Origin: Borrelia puertoricensis
Lineage (GTDB): Bacteria > Spirochaetota > Spirochaetia > Borreliales > Borreliaceae
Length of the DNA stretch: 64,000 nt
Direction of reading: 5' to 3'
NCBI RefSeq assembly: GCF_023035875.1
Contig: NZ_CP075391.1
Span: 45,608 to 109,607, forward strand
Of this stretch, positions 45,525 to 54,229 are shown piece by piece. The notes under the pieces were generated by a model. It did no database searches and was not told the DNA's origin. It was given only the letters and a program-made list of their open reading frames with translations. The position numbers and the translations under genes were made by a program. Positions within the stretch are counted from its first letter, which is position 1. Each line of letters starts with the position of its first letter.

Positions 45525-45923
45525 AAGGTAACAGGTCCTTATATTAAGAGTGACACATTGCATGTCAATCTGTACTAACTATAATATATAACAATTTTAA
45601 ACATTTTGCAAATATTTTTTAAAGTTTTTTTTGAAAAAAACAAAAACAAAAAAAATTGGTTATACAAAAATTCCTATTTACCTAATTTACTTCAAAAAAA
45701 TCAATTATATATCATAACTAAACACTTAATCATTCTTCAATAAACTTTAAAAAATTATGCCTTAAAATATATCTTAAAATAAGAGTTCTAAAATAAATGT
45801 TTTAACATAAAAACTTTTGTTATTATATGCTAGGTTCATTCCTAAAACCTTCAACCTCCCCATATCATTAAATTATTTGCAAAAAAACCTTTAGAAATAA
45901 ATCCAACGTCATAAATCTATTGT

Positions 45924-46469
45924 CTATTTTTTCCCCTTTTTTGAAGACTCAAACTGATTTATTATTTTTGCTAAAAATTCTTTTTCATCCGAGAAAACTC
46001 TCTCTAAGAGAAAACTTGTAAGCTTGGCATTACCTTTATAAAAGGCATAGGCATCTGGACATTTAAGCTGAAACCTTAAAGGTCTTAACGGATTTTGTTT
46101 AGATTTTTTTATATTAACACCTTCTTTATTTCTCAACAAAAAGATAGTCCCATTAATTCCATTATTAATAACATACTTTTCCTCCACAATTCCCTCTTCA
46201 ATCGCAGTAGCTATCTTTAAATATTTATAAGTTTGAGTTCTAGCAAGTCTGTAATCTTTGGCAAAATCATCAAAATTGGCATAATTATCAAGTTTGTAAT
46301 ACTCATTATCCTTAATCTCTTTTAAAACTTTCATTGCCTCAATTTTACAAAAAATCTCTTTTTGAAAATTAATTTTTAATCTTTCTTTAAGCCTATTATA
46401 GTGAATAGATATCTGTTCTTCAGGTGTAATCTCTTTAGCTAAATTCCTCTTATTAACCTCTATGCCCAT
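45924..46469 (-). CDS. Plasmid maintenance protein, PF49 type
   Basis: 181 residues from the ATG at 46469, which follows AAAGGAGGGTTAGAA. The central motif 'YANFDDFAKDYRLARTQTYKYLKIATAIEEG' is typical of PF49 proteins encoded after ParA in Borrelia partition loci. The segment looks like a DNA-binding helix pair, so PF49 may serve as the ParB-like or plasmid-specific partner. Last gene of the four-gene cassette, 57 bases after parA. Combinations of the four families set plasmid compatibility in Borrelia. Confidence 0.85.
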   Translation of the reverse strand: MGIEVNKRNLAKEITPEEQISIHYNRLKERLKINFQKEIFCKIEAMKVLKEIKDNEYYKLDNYANFDDFAKDYRLARTQTYKYLKIATAIEEGIVEEKYVINNGINGTIFLLRNKEGVNIKKSKQNPLRPLRFQLKCPDAYAFYKGNAKLTSFLLERVFSDEKEFLAKIINQFESSKKGKK

Positions 46470-46526
46470 TTCTAACCCTCCTTTGCTTTGTACGTACACT
46501 AAGTGTACGTAAGTTATAACTTTAGC

Positions 46527-47279
46527 TTAAGCCATAATGCCTATCTTATTCATTAAAGTTAAAAGCGTATCTTGGTACTCCCTTATGTAATCTTTACTTA
46601 GATCAAAAACATCATTCCTAGCAATTTTCCTATTTAAATCCTCCCTCTCAGATATTGTACCTAAAAAATTATCATTTTCTTTCAAAATATTTAACAATTC
46701 CTTGTGTGTATTATTCTTTTTAAATTTGGTATTAAGTAAATAAATAGGAGCTTTTATAGATAATTTCTCTATGAAAAAATTAAACAGATCTAAACTCTCG
46801 ACTGCCCATTTCTCTGCCGTAATTGGTACAATTATATAATTGCTACATACTAAAGCATTAGTTAAAGTAAAATCTAAGCTAGGATTAGTATCAAGTATTA
46901 TGTAATCATACTCAAAACCCAATAACTTTAACTGTTCCTTTAATCTGAATTCCTTGTATGGAATCGATTCTGAATTAAATTTGTGCAAAGTTAAATAACT
47001 TGGTATTAAATCTAAATTACTACTAATATTTATAATAGCATTATCAATATGAAGATTAGATATTAAAACTTCGTATATGTTCCGATTAAATAAATCTACC
47101 CCACATTCTTTTATTATTTTAAAATAATAACTGGTCGTTGATGCTTGTGTGTCTATGTCTATAATTAACACCTTAGAAGACTGCGATAAAAGTGTTGCAA
47201 ATATCAGACTCGTAGTACTCTTACCCACCCCACCTTTAATTGATGCTACTGTAATTACTTTTGTCTCTTTTGTATCCAT
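46527..47279 (-). CDS. parA: ParA-type plasmid partition ATPase, PF32
   Basis: 250 residues. The deviant Walker A KGGVGKST with signature lysine is at 15-22 (VASIKGGVGKSTTS); Walker A' 'VLIIDIDTQAS' at about 40; Walker B-like 'YDYIILDTNPSLDF' at about 115. The ATPase drives plasmid segregation. PF32 subtype decides incompatibility, so this protein identifies which Borrelia replicon type the locus came from. Overlaps the PF50 gene by 25 bases. Confidence 0.95.
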   Translation of the reverse strand: MDTKETKVITVASIKGGVGKSTTSLIFATLLSQSSKVLIIDIDTQASTTSYYFKIIKECGVDLFNRNIYEVLISNLHIDNAIINISSNLDLIPSYLTLHKFNSESIPYKEFRLKEQLKLLGFEYDYIILDTNPSLDFTLTNALVCSNYIIVPITAEKWAVESLDLFNFFIEKLSIKAPIYLLNTKFKKNNTHKELLNILKENDNFLGTISEREDLNRKIARNDVFDLSKDYIREYQDTLLTLMNKIGIMA

Positions 47280-47821
47280 CTTGGAATGATACCCCCTTCT
47301 GGCAATTTTTTCCCATAAAATGCATAAAGTTCCCGCTCTAATTCTAGGAGTATGCTTAGTAAAGTCTGATAGTAGGAACTCTCAATCTTATCTTTTTTTA
47401 ATAAATTATGCAGCCCACTTAAATAACAAAAAACCCCACCTTTTTTAAACCTAAATTCTATGTACTCACATTTCCTTAAAGTATAAGTCTCTCTTTTATT
47501 AAAATTCTTTACCAAAAAGGCCTTGTCTAATTTCTTAATTCCATAATAAATACCAAAAAAATTATCATCGTCTCTGATAGAAAATAAATGAAACATGCTT
47601 ATATCCTCTATGTTAAAAATTCCTCTAAGAGAGATGAAAAACTTAGTTGGTTCATTCTTACTTATTCCAAATGTATAAAAATCGTTGAAAATCTTAGTAT
47701 GATATATCCTACGGTTGTTAATCTCTTCAACTTTAGAGAAAATATTATGTTTTCCCTTTTGCCTATTGTTGGGATCTATCTCCTTTTTTTTCTGCTTCAA
47801 TAACTCTAGTAAAGCCACCAT
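47255..47821 (-). CDS. Plasmid maintenance protein, PF50 (DUF226) type
   Basis: 188 residues. Contains 'FYTFGISKNEPTKFFISLRGIFN', 'FFGIYYGIKKLDKAFLVKNF' and 'CEYIEFRFKKGGVFCYLSGLHNLL', the conserved core of the Borrelia PF50/DUF226 family. Gene order PF57-PF50-PF32-PF49 is conserved in Borrelia plasmids. Molecular role not established. The 3' end overlaps parA. Confidence 0.85.
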   Translation of the reverse strand: MVALLELLKQKKKEIDPNNRQKGKHNIFSKVEEINNRRIYHTKIFNDFYTFGISKNEPTKFFISLRGIFNIEDISMFHLFSIRDDDNFFGIYYGIKKLDKAFLVKNFNKRETYTLRKCEYIEFRFKKGGVFCYLSGLHNLLKKDKIESSYYQTLLSILLELERELYAFYGKKLPEGGIIPRWIQKRQK

Positions 47822-47850
47822 CTTTCCTTTTCCTCGGTATCATTAATTTT

Positions 47851-48960
47851 TTACTTTATTATTTTAAGCAATTCGTAATAATATGTATTATCAACTACTT
47901 TGCTATACTTTAACTCATCTTTGGCGTTAATAAATTTCTTTAATGCAGGTATTAATACGCCAATATCTACCTTATACCTCAACTGTTCTAATAATATACT
48001 AAAAATATTGTTTTTTATATCATCCGCTTTGATTTCTTGCTTCTCACAAATCTTGGCATTGATTTTGATTTTCCTTATTAGACGATTTAAATCTTCATAT
48101 TTGTCTTTTTCTATGATAAAGTGGGGCTTTTCTTTATAAGCTTCGTATATTTTACTGATTTCTTCTCTTAATATTGCTTCATCGTAATTTTGTCCCTTAA
48201 GTTCTCTTTCCCTCACATTCAGTATTTCTTCAAGTTCTCTTGCCTTGAGCTCTTTTTTATTACTCTTGTTTTGAAAACTTCTATTTAGGTATCCCCTTTC
48301 CTCTAAAAAGGCTCTAATACACCCTTCTTGACCCTTCTTAATTTCATCTTTTATTAGAGATAAATCCTCTCTATTGAGTGCTCTTAAACCCTTCTCATGC
48401 CTTTTTATTTCCCTTATAAGTTCTATTTTTCTTGTCCTATCTATTTTTAAGTTTAATAAAAAGAAGGGAAGATCAATCTTGAAATTGCATTTACTTATGT
48501 ATTTAATCAGTATGTCTCTTTCCCTCTTATTATTATTATTACTATTAATACACTCCCATTTTAGACTCCCATTTTCTTTTTCGTATTTAGCCACCCTTTC
48601 TTTAAACCGGTCTATCTTTTCTTTTCTTATATTCCTGAAATGTGAGTTTATCTTAGCATGACACTCTTTCTTTGAGTATTGTAGAGTATAATAAACTTCA
48701 CTTCCGCATTTTTTGCCTAAGTGTTTGCAGTAGTTGCGTGTGATTTTAAACTTTTTCTCAAGTGCGTATAGATAATTCTGTAATGTTTTAATCTTGACTG
48801 TTTTTTGATCGTTTCTCTTTAAGTTGCCATTGAAAAAATATAAAATGTTTTTTTGTGTGTATTGATTAAGTTTTAAGTTAATGAAATTAAGTGTGGATAT
48901 GAGTACAATCAAATTGTATTGATATCTATTGGTTTTACCCTTTATGCTTTTGATTTTCAC
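47851..48960 (-). CDS. Plasmid replication/maintenance protein, PF57/62 (Borrelia ORF-A) type
   Basis: 369 residues, very basic. N-terminus 'NRYQYNLIVLISTLNFINLKLNQYTQKNILYFFNGNLKRNDQ' then 'KTLQNYLYALEKKFKITRNYCKHLGKKCGSEVYYTLQYSKKECHAKINSHF' in pieces is the ORF-A hallmark region. PF57/62 proteins are required for replication of Borrelia plasmids, so this is the probable initiator. First gene of the cassette. The 450 bases upstream hold its promoter and a terminator hairpin. Confidence 0.88.
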   Translation of the reverse strand: MKIKSIKGKTNRYQYNLIVLISTLNFINLKLNQYTQKNILYFFNGNLKRNDQKTVKIKTLQNYLYALEKKFKITRNYCKHLGKKCGSEVYYTLQYSKKECHAKINSHFRNIRKEKIDRFKERVAKYEKENGSLKWECINSNNNNKRERDILIKYISKCNFKIDLPFFLLNLKIDRTRKIELIREIKRHEKGLRALNREDLSLIKDEIKKGQEGCIRAFLEERGYLNRSFQNKSNKKELKARELEEILNVRERELKGQNYDEAILREEISKIYEAYKEKPHFIIEKDKYEDLNRLIRKIKINAKICEKQEIKADDIKNNIFSILLEQLRYKVDIGVLIPALKKFINAKDELKYSKVVDNTYYYELLKIIK

Positions 48961-49432
48961 TGTTTACTCCTAATATAAGTATTTATAAATCTTAATTTAA
49001 TTAATAATACAATTTATCTTAAAAGTAAATACTTGTTTTAGCAAATATGAAAATAAATTAATATTTATTTTTTATAGAGTTAAATATTAGTTTTCTTTTT
49101 TTATTTGTTTGATTTATTTGTAAAATACTTTACAAACTTATGTTTTTGCTATATCATAAGATAAACGACTTATATTAAGAACAAAAAGTACTAATAATAT
49201 TTATTTAAAATTAATTAGAAATGGACGAGCCTTGTTAAGGGCAAGTCATGTTGATTCTATTTAACTTTATAATGTTTTTTATTTTTTGTTGAAGTTTTAC
49301 TAAGCATATGTACATATGTTTTCTTATCCTTATATACTTAAAAATTTAGACTTAAAAAAAAGCCCCTATTTGGGACTTTTTTTTAAAAGAGTAAAGATGT
49401 TAGTTGTTTTTTAAATTTACTTACTTTTAAAT
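48961..49432. other. Upstream region of PF57, with bidirectional terminator
   Basis: No gene. A-rich and T-rich blocks near 48990-49190, and the hairpin at 49354-49384. In cp32 plasmids this interval can carry mlp-type genes; none is present here. Confidence 0.5.
49354..49384. terminator. Bidirectional terminator between lysis and maintenance modules
   Basis: Eight A plus GCCCC faces GGGAC plus eight T, with one internal mismatch and loop TATTT. It lies 49 bases after the 49433 lipoprotein stop and ends the late transcript on the minus strand. Confidence 0.8.
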
Positions 49433-49810
49433 TCACTTTTTTAATTTACTATATTTTTTGTATACCGCAGAAGCTATGGGTTTTGTATTGTTTATGTAAT
49501 GTTGTAAGTGTTTTATGTTTTCTTGAATGGCTTCTAATGTGTGTTCTGCTCTTAAAACAGTGGCATCTAATAGATTAAATGTTGGAAAATTTTGATCCCT
49601 AAATTTTTGCTTAGTGCGAGTTAAAAATGTTTCTAGATACAGTGCATAACTTGCAAGTTTTGCTTCATATATGCTTAAGTTTTTAAGTGTAAGTTCGGTA
49701 GGTGTTTTAGGCTCTTCTGGTAGTGTGGCTATTGAAGTGCAACTAAATATCATACTAAATATAATGAATTGCAATAAAATTATTAGGTTTAGAATTAGTT
49801 TTTTGTTCAC
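49433..49810 (-). CDS. Lysis-module lipoprotein, spanin-like candidate
   Basis: 125 residues. It starts with GTG (complement of 49808-49810) overlapping the TGA of the upstream gene as GTGA; AAGGAGGTAAAAA precedes it. Leader MNKKLILNLIILLQFIIFSMIFSC (Cys24); then a Pro-containing linker (LPEEPKTPTE) and a long helix. A small lipoprotein with a Pro linker and helix, translated with holin genes, is what an outer-membrane spanin looks like, but no inner-membrane partner is obvious. cp32 has a lipoprotein gene at the same place. Confidence 0.65.
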   Translation of the reverse strand: MNKKLILNLIILLQFIIFSMIFSCTSIATLPEEPKTPTELTLKNLSIYEAKLASYALYLETFLTRTKQKFRDQNFPTFNLLDATVLRAEHTLEAIQENIKHLQHYINNTKPIASAVYKKYSKLKK

Positions 49811-50202
49811 TTTTTACCTCCTTTTTTGTCTACTCTCTTATATCCTTTCATATCCTGTTCTAGTTCTTCTTTGAGTAATTGGGCCTTAGTTGACATAAGT
49901 TTATTGCGTTCAAGTCGTAATTCTTCAATTAAAGAAGGATTGGCGTCATTATTAATTGCATCAGTAAGCCTCATAATCTTATTAAGTATGGTTTCAAGTT
50001 CAAGAATGATTTGTTTGTGTTCTTGAACTTCCATTTTTTGCAGTGAATTTAAGTAAATGGTGTTCATGTATTTGTAAATATCAATGGCCTTTTTTATGCC
50101 TATCTCAAAAATTTGTTCATTTGGGGTATCACTATATCCAAGAAATTCCATTAGATTTTGAAGAAAAATTATTCCTAAATTGGTGTTGTTTTTGTTTAAC
50201 AT
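49807..50202 (-). CDS. blyB: BlyB-like accessory lysis protein
   Basis: 131 residues, soluble, helical, no leader. N-terminus 'NLGIIFLQNLMEFLGYSDTPNEQIFEIGIKKAIDIYKYMNTIYLNSLQKME' and a charged C-terminus with 'MSTKAQLLKEELEQDM' fit BlyB of cp32, which stabilises the BlyA holin. Gene order BlyA, BlyB, lipoprotein supports the call. The end is coupled to the lipoprotein by GTGA overlap. Confidence 0.75.
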   Translation of the reverse strand: MLNKNNTNLGIIFLQNLMEFLGYSDTPNEQIFEIGIKKAIDIYKYMNTIYLNSLQKMEVQEHKQIILELETILNKIMRLTDAINNDANPSLIEELRLERNKLMSTKAQLLKEELEQDMKGYKRVDKKGGKK

Positions 50203-50226
50203 AAGTTATTCCTTAAATTTTTAATT

Positions 50227-50388
50227 TTATTTTTTTTTGTCAAAGAAATGCTTAATTATCTTAACTATTTCGTTCATGACAGGTCTTAATAGTAGCGTTA
50301 AAGGTATTAGTATAAGTAATACAAATCCTCCAATGATTATAAGTTTTGTCTCGGCAATATTTGATAAGAAGTCAAATACCGTATTCAT
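50227..50388 (-). CDS. blyA: BlyA-like holin
   Basis: 53 residues. ATG at 50388 follows GGAGGACAAT; an ATG four codons upstream is part of that site and is not favoured. One transmembrane helix (KLIIIGGFVLLILIPLTLLL, about 15-34) is followed by a basic amphipathic tail (IVKIIKHFFDKKK), the plan of the cp32 holin BlyA. It should form pores at the end of phage growth. Located just after the tail-fibre gene and before blyB. Confidence 0.8.
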   Translation of the reverse strand: MNTVFDFLSNIAETKLIIIGGFVLLILIPLTLLLRPVMNEIVKIIKHFFDKKK

Positions 50389-50505
50389 ATTGTCCTCCAT
50401 TTTAAATGTGTGTTAGATGTATTATTCTGTATTTGAAAGATAAACCACTCAATTTTGTTATATTGATATATTAACATAAATTTAACAAAAATTAAATGTC
50501 CAAAA

Positions 50506-51612
50506 CTATACTTTATTAAGATATGGAATATCTTGATTTAAATCATTGTTTAATAAGGCATAGTCTAATTTATACCATCCTGTAAGAATTGGTTGTGTTA
50601 TATTGTGTTGTTTTCCACTGTAAAAATAGAAAGTTGTATGTTGTGATGTATTATTTTCTGAAAATTTAAGGTTGATCCTTTTTGTCATATTAACATTAGT
50701 ATCTGTAGAACTTTTGATATCAAGGTTTATGTTAAGGTAGATGTATTGATCTTTCAAGTTTCTTGGGAATCTTAATTCTACTTGGTCACCTTTAATGTCT
50801 ATATTTAGTGACTGTTCAGCAAATTCGTTATAAGAATAAAAAGTATCACTTGTGGATAATATTCCCCAATATTTAAAATTTGCAGGAACTCCTTGTAAAT
50901 AATAGTGTGTTGTTAATCTTTTTAAGGCACCTCTGCTTCTACTGAATGCAATAAATTCTAGTTCTTTATCTTCGAAATTACTAGATCCTAGTAATTGTGC
51001 TGCAATGTTTAATTCTTTGTAAAGATTGTTCTTCTTTATGTAAAGCTCACCTATTGCATTATTTACTCTTTGGAAATCATCTATTCTGGCAAAAGTCTTT
51101 GTTGCATATTCTTTAAGTTTTTCTAAATTAGTGATTTCTGTAAAAATTTCTTTTAAATTCTCAATTAAGGTTTGAAATTCAACTAACTCAAATTCTCGTT
51201 TATTTGGATTGTAGGTTGATATTTGGCTTGATTTTACATTATTTCCAGATATCTTTAAATCTTCAATTAATGTTTCCTTAAGTTTGTTAAGGAGATCATT
51301 AAATTCAATACTATTTGGTTCTGTTTTGAGTCCTATTAGCTTAGAGATGATTTTTAAATACATTTTCTCTATGTGAGATTCGTATTCAATCAGCTCTTTA
51401 GATATTATCTCTCTTATGACCTTTTTGAAATATTCAAATCCTCCGTAGAATGTATCTTGTTTTATTTGTTCAAGTAAATTTTTGTATGTAATTGCATAAG
51501 TTTCTTCAACAATATCGTCAATGGGAATTAGGTCGTTTTCATTGACTTTGGTTTTTCTGTTAAAATCTTTTATTTGTATTATTTCTTCTGTTTCTTTATT
51601 TTCATAGTCCAT
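50506..51612 (-). CDS. Phage tail fibre/distal tail protein (DUF735 type)
   Basis: 368 residues. The N-terminal 200 residues are helical and Glu/Lys-rich; the C-terminal part is beta-rich ('FEDKELEFIAFSRSRGALKRLTTHYYLQGVPANFKYWGIL', 'TSQHTTFYFYSG'). Position after the gpI-like gene and before the holin is where tail-fibre genes lie. It may determine adsorption to host cells. DUF735 from memory. Confidence 0.55.
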   Translation of the reverse strand: MDYENKETEEIIQIKDFNRKTKVNENDLIPIDDIVEETYAITYKNLLEQIKQDTFYGGFEYFKKVIREIISKELIEYESHIEKMYLKIISKLIGLKTEPNSIEFNDLLNKLKETLIEDLKISGNNVKSSQISTYNPNKREFELVEFQTLIENLKEIFTEITNLEKLKEYATKTFARIDDFQRVNNAIGELYIKKNNLYKELNIAAQLLGSSNFEDKELEFIAFSRSRGALKRLTTHYYLQGVPANFKYWGILSTSDTFYSYNEFAEQSLNIDIKGDQVELRFPRNLKDQYIYLNINLDIKSSTDTNVNMTKRINLKFSENNTSQHTTFYFYSGKQHNITQPILTGWYKLDYALLNNDLNQDIPYLNKV

Positions 51613-51652
51613 ATAATCTCCTTATTTTTTTAAACAATATAATATTTGAATT

Positions 51653-52252
51653 TTATTTTATTTCTTTATCATAAGTGTCAAAAATTTTAATAGTTCTTCC
51701 AGCAGGAATTAGGGATTTTATAAATTCATATATTGAGTTTTTAAAGTCCTTTGGAATATAGTTAGATGCAAGTTTTTTAAATTTTCCTTTGTGTTTAACT
51801 ATAATAATTTTTAATTTTCCATTAATTTTGCCAGCTATTTTAAATTTAATAGGTGACCTAATATTATCAATTAATTTGATAATAATCTCTCCAGGTGTAT
51901 TTGGATTTATGGTTACCTCAACTCTTGCATGCAAAAATGCCTTGAAGAGTAAATGAAAACTCTCATCTGTGCCTATTGATTTTATTGCAAATATTAATGC
52001 TTTAAGAGAATTGATTAGGTCTTTTTTAAGTCCTTTTTTTAAGTGAAATGCATTAAATAGTGATAGCATCATCAATGCAATGTATCTTGAATTGATGCTT
52101 TCTTGTAAATTAATTGTGTTAAAATTTTTAAGTAGTTCTTTAAGCTCTGCTAATAGCTGTTTTTTGAAGTTAAGTTCGCTTTGTATGATTTTTGCAATCT
52201 GTGTATTTTGTAAAAATTGTGGTATTGTTTTCATTACCTTATTCTTTGTCAA
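51653..52252 (-). CDS. Phage baseplate protein, gpI-like position
   Basis: 199 residues. It overlaps the J-like gene by 14 bases. 'SLFNAFHLKKGLKKDLINSLKALIFAIKSIGTDESFHLLFKAFLHARVEVTINPNTPGEIIIKLI' carries a 'GT-E-S...F-A-F' region then a beta segment, like P2 gpI tail proteins. No leader. Call based on order W-J-I and this weak pattern. Confidence 0.6.
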   Translation of the reverse strand: MTKNKVMKTIPQFLQNTQIAKIIQSELNFKKQLLAELKELLKNFNTINLQESINSRYIALMMLSLFNAFHLKKGLKKDLINSLKALIFAIKSIGTDESFHLLFKAFLHARVEVTINPNTPGEIIIKLIDNIRSPIKFKIAGKINGKLKIIIVKHKGKFKKLASNYIPKDFKNSIYEFIKSLIPAGRTIKIFDTYDKEIK

Positions 52253-53099
52253 TTATGAGTCTTAAATTTTCATCAAAAGATATCAGTTCATTTTCTTTAA
52301 TTTCAACATCAGTATTGAAATTAAACCCAGATTCTTCAATTTCTGTTATTTTAGTCTCTAAGTTTTTTTTTATGCAAACACCGATGCGCATGCTTTTAAT
52401 TCCTTTAATTGTGCTTACAGGACTTAAAAAATCTTGGTGCCTTAATGCAATGCCCATATCTTTATATTTATCTTTTATAATTTTTTTGTAAATTTCTTTT
52501 ATTTGTCCAGCTACTTCCTTATACATTGCCTTTGTTTCGGTTTTGTATAGTACTTTTAAATATGCGTATTTAATTATTCCTAAGCTAAACTTATATGTCT
52601 TTTTTTGCCCATTTTTGTTTAAAAACTCAAGTTCTATTTGTCCCTGAAATGCTGTTCCGCTTGGGGCAGTATAATATATTGCTTTCCAAATATTCATCTG
52701 TGTTTGATTATCAATGATTTGGTTTTCTCTGTACTCAGTTTTAAATATTATGTGAATTGCAATCGTTCCTGATGAACTTATGATATTTGCATATTCTATA
52801 TGTGGAACTGCTAGTAGTGCTTGTTTGATTGCTTCGTAAGTTGAACTTTTAGGTATGCTTAGGGATTCTTGTAAACTTTTAAAGTATTCCCCTCCTTCTT
52901 TAAGTGTTGCAAATAGTTCATTTAAAACTTTAATTATCTCTATATCAATTGCAGAACTTGGGTAGTTTATTATGTCAAATATTGAGTTGTCTTTTATCGA
53001 AATATTATATTCTTGTTTAAGTATTTCTTTTTTTATATTTTGTATCTCTTCTATTGATTTTGTAATAACCCCAATTTCTTCGTCAAATATTATTTTCAT
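52239..53099 (-). CDS. Phage baseplate J-like protein (DUF276 type)
   Basis: 286 residues. 'IWKAIYYTAPSGTAFQGQIELEFLNKNGQKKTYKF' shows the SGT...G element of baseplate J proteins; the C-terminus ends 'TDVEIKENELISFDENLRLIID', again J-like. Overlaps the gp25-like gene by 4 bases and the next gene by 14. Forms the baseplate wedge. Borrelia DUF276 from memory. Confidence 0.7.
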   Translation of the reverse strand: MKIIFDEEIGVITKSIEEIQNIKKEILKQEYNISIKDNSIFDIINYPSSAIDIEIIKVLNELFATLKEGGEYFKSLQESLSIPKSSTYEAIKQALLAVPHIEYANIISSSGTIAIHIIFKTEYRENQIIDNQTQMNIWKAIYYTAPSGTAFQGQIELEFLNKNGQKKTYKFSLGIIKYAYLKVLYKTETKAMYKEVAGQIKEIYKKIIKDKYKDMGIALRHQDFLSPVSTIKGIKSMRIGVCIKKNLETKITEIEESGFNFNTDVEIKENELISFDENLRLIIDKE

Positions 53100-53425
53100 A
53101 TATTGTATTCCATACTTAGCGTGTCCCCTGCTAGGAAAAATTGTAATGTTATTTTTTGATTTTCTTTTTTTATTCGGATATTTAATATGTCAATATTGAG
53201 ACTTCTTAAAGTGTTTGCAAAAAAAGTTTTGATATCTTCTTCTTTTTGTGTCTTTAAGAGTTTTAAAAAAAAAGTAAAGTTAAGACCGTAGTTTTTATTA
53301 TAAAGACTACCAATGGGTGTTTTTAGGTATAATAATAATTTTTGCTTTTGTTCATCAAGCCCATCTACTATTTTTAAATCATTGTCAAAAATTATATTAA
53401 ATTCATCATCTATTTTAATATCCAT
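53096..53425 (-). CDS. Phage baseplate gp25/W-like protein
   Basis: 109 residues. 'FDNDLKIVDGLDEQKQKLLLYLKTPIGSLYNKNYGLNF' is the gp25 pattern (D-x-x-x-V-x-G-x-x-x-x-x-Q-x-x-x-x-x-L-x-T-x-x-G-x-x-x-x-x-x-x-Y-G). gp25 has lysozyme-like ancestry and links sheath to baseplate. In cp32 and P2-like order it should follow the spike gene, but that gene is at 17525-18142. This is the other side of the permutation breakpoint. Confidence 0.75.
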   Translation of the reverse strand: MDIKIDDEFNIIFDNDLKIVDGLDEQKQKLLLYLKTPIGSLYNKNYGLNFTFFLKLLKTQKEEDIKTFFANTLRSLNIDILNIRIKKENQKITLQFFLAGDTLSMEYNI

Positions 53426-53754
53426 TTTTAATTGCCTTAAGAATTAAATTATAGCATATTTAGCAAAATTAATACATAATTTATATTTTTTTGTCAAATA
53501 TTTAAAAAAATTTAAAATTCAATATTTTTTTGTTATATTTATAATATTATTTTTTTGTAATTCAATTAGTTTAAATTTTACTGAGTAATTCTTAAGTAAA
53601 TTTATGAGTTGGTACTGCTTAAGGAACCGCTTAAATATTTACTGTATGGCTATATATTTTGGGGAAGTGTAATGTTTACAGTATGAATTTTTGTGAGGAT
53701 TTGTGAACAATTAGATTGGTTTCTGTTACGAGAGAATTGATTTCTCTTAAAAAA

Positions 53755-53780
53755 GAGACCCTTTAAACCTAAAGGGTCTC
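53755..53780. terminator. Perfect hairpin upstream of the gp25-like gene
   Basis: GAGACCCTTTA and TAAAGGGTCTC enclose AACC. It lies 330 bases upstream of the gp25-like start and could end transcripts entering the phage segment from the right. Confidence 0.65.
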
Positions 53781-54204
53781 CAAGGTGAGAAGAATACAAA
53801 AATGAGATTCGTTTATATTTTTAAATAAAATTTCATTTTCATTGCTTTAAATTTTAAGTTAGAACAGATTATTTTTGGATGTGAAGCTATCCTTTTCTTT
53901 TGATATAGATTTATCTTTGGCTTTTTCTGTATTTTTAAATTCAGATTCTCCTAGGTACTTATCTTTTAAAAAAGTACCACATGAGAATCTTAAGAGAATA
54001 AATGAAGATAATATTGTTTTATACACTTTATGACACTTTAACCTTATAATCGCATTCTTATTACGTGTTTATATTATACATGTTTAATTAATGATCTGCA
54101 ATAATAAAAGTATAAAAAATTTAATTTTTTTTAAGAATTTAATTTTTAAAAGTACTATTAGCATTAAGTGTTTTAAGATTTTATCTTAGAAATAAGAATA
54201 AAAT

Positions 54205-54227
54205 TTGCCACCAGAATATGGTGGCAA
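54205..54227 (-). terminator. Hairpin after the small lipoprotein pseudogene
   Basis: TTGCCACC and GGTGGCAA around a 7-base loop; on the minus strand it is followed by ATTTTATTC. Starts right after the pseudogene's final stop at 54230-54232. Confidence 0.65.
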
Positions 54228-54229
54228 TA

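Larger units (their letters stand above)
45035..45923. other. Non-coding region between terminase and partition genes
   Basis: About 890 bases with no gene. It holds a 26-base palindrome (45152-45177), related ATTGGTATAC and ATTGGTTATAC motifs (45458-45470, 45655-45668), and a large hairpin (45477-45524). An AAAAAGGAGAAAAG site at 45179-45192 has no start codon after it, perhaps the remains of a lost lipoprotein gene. cp32 plasmids carry bdr and erp-type genes in this interval; none is seen. Its position beside ParA/PF49 genes makes it the best candidate for the partition site or origin. Confidence 0.5.
53426..54229. other. Intergenic at the right edge of the phage segment
   Basis: No gene. 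It contains a perfect hairpin (53755-53780) and, near 53870-54000, stop-broken minus-strand sequence that may be an old lipoprotein tail. This is one flank of the presumed integration; no repeat shared with 17321-17524 was seen by eye. Confidence 0.4.

Noticed and set aside
49826..50026. Plus-strand open frames opposite blyB and other late genes
   Set aside because: The minus-strand genes form a continuous coupled operon; the opposite frames are shadows.
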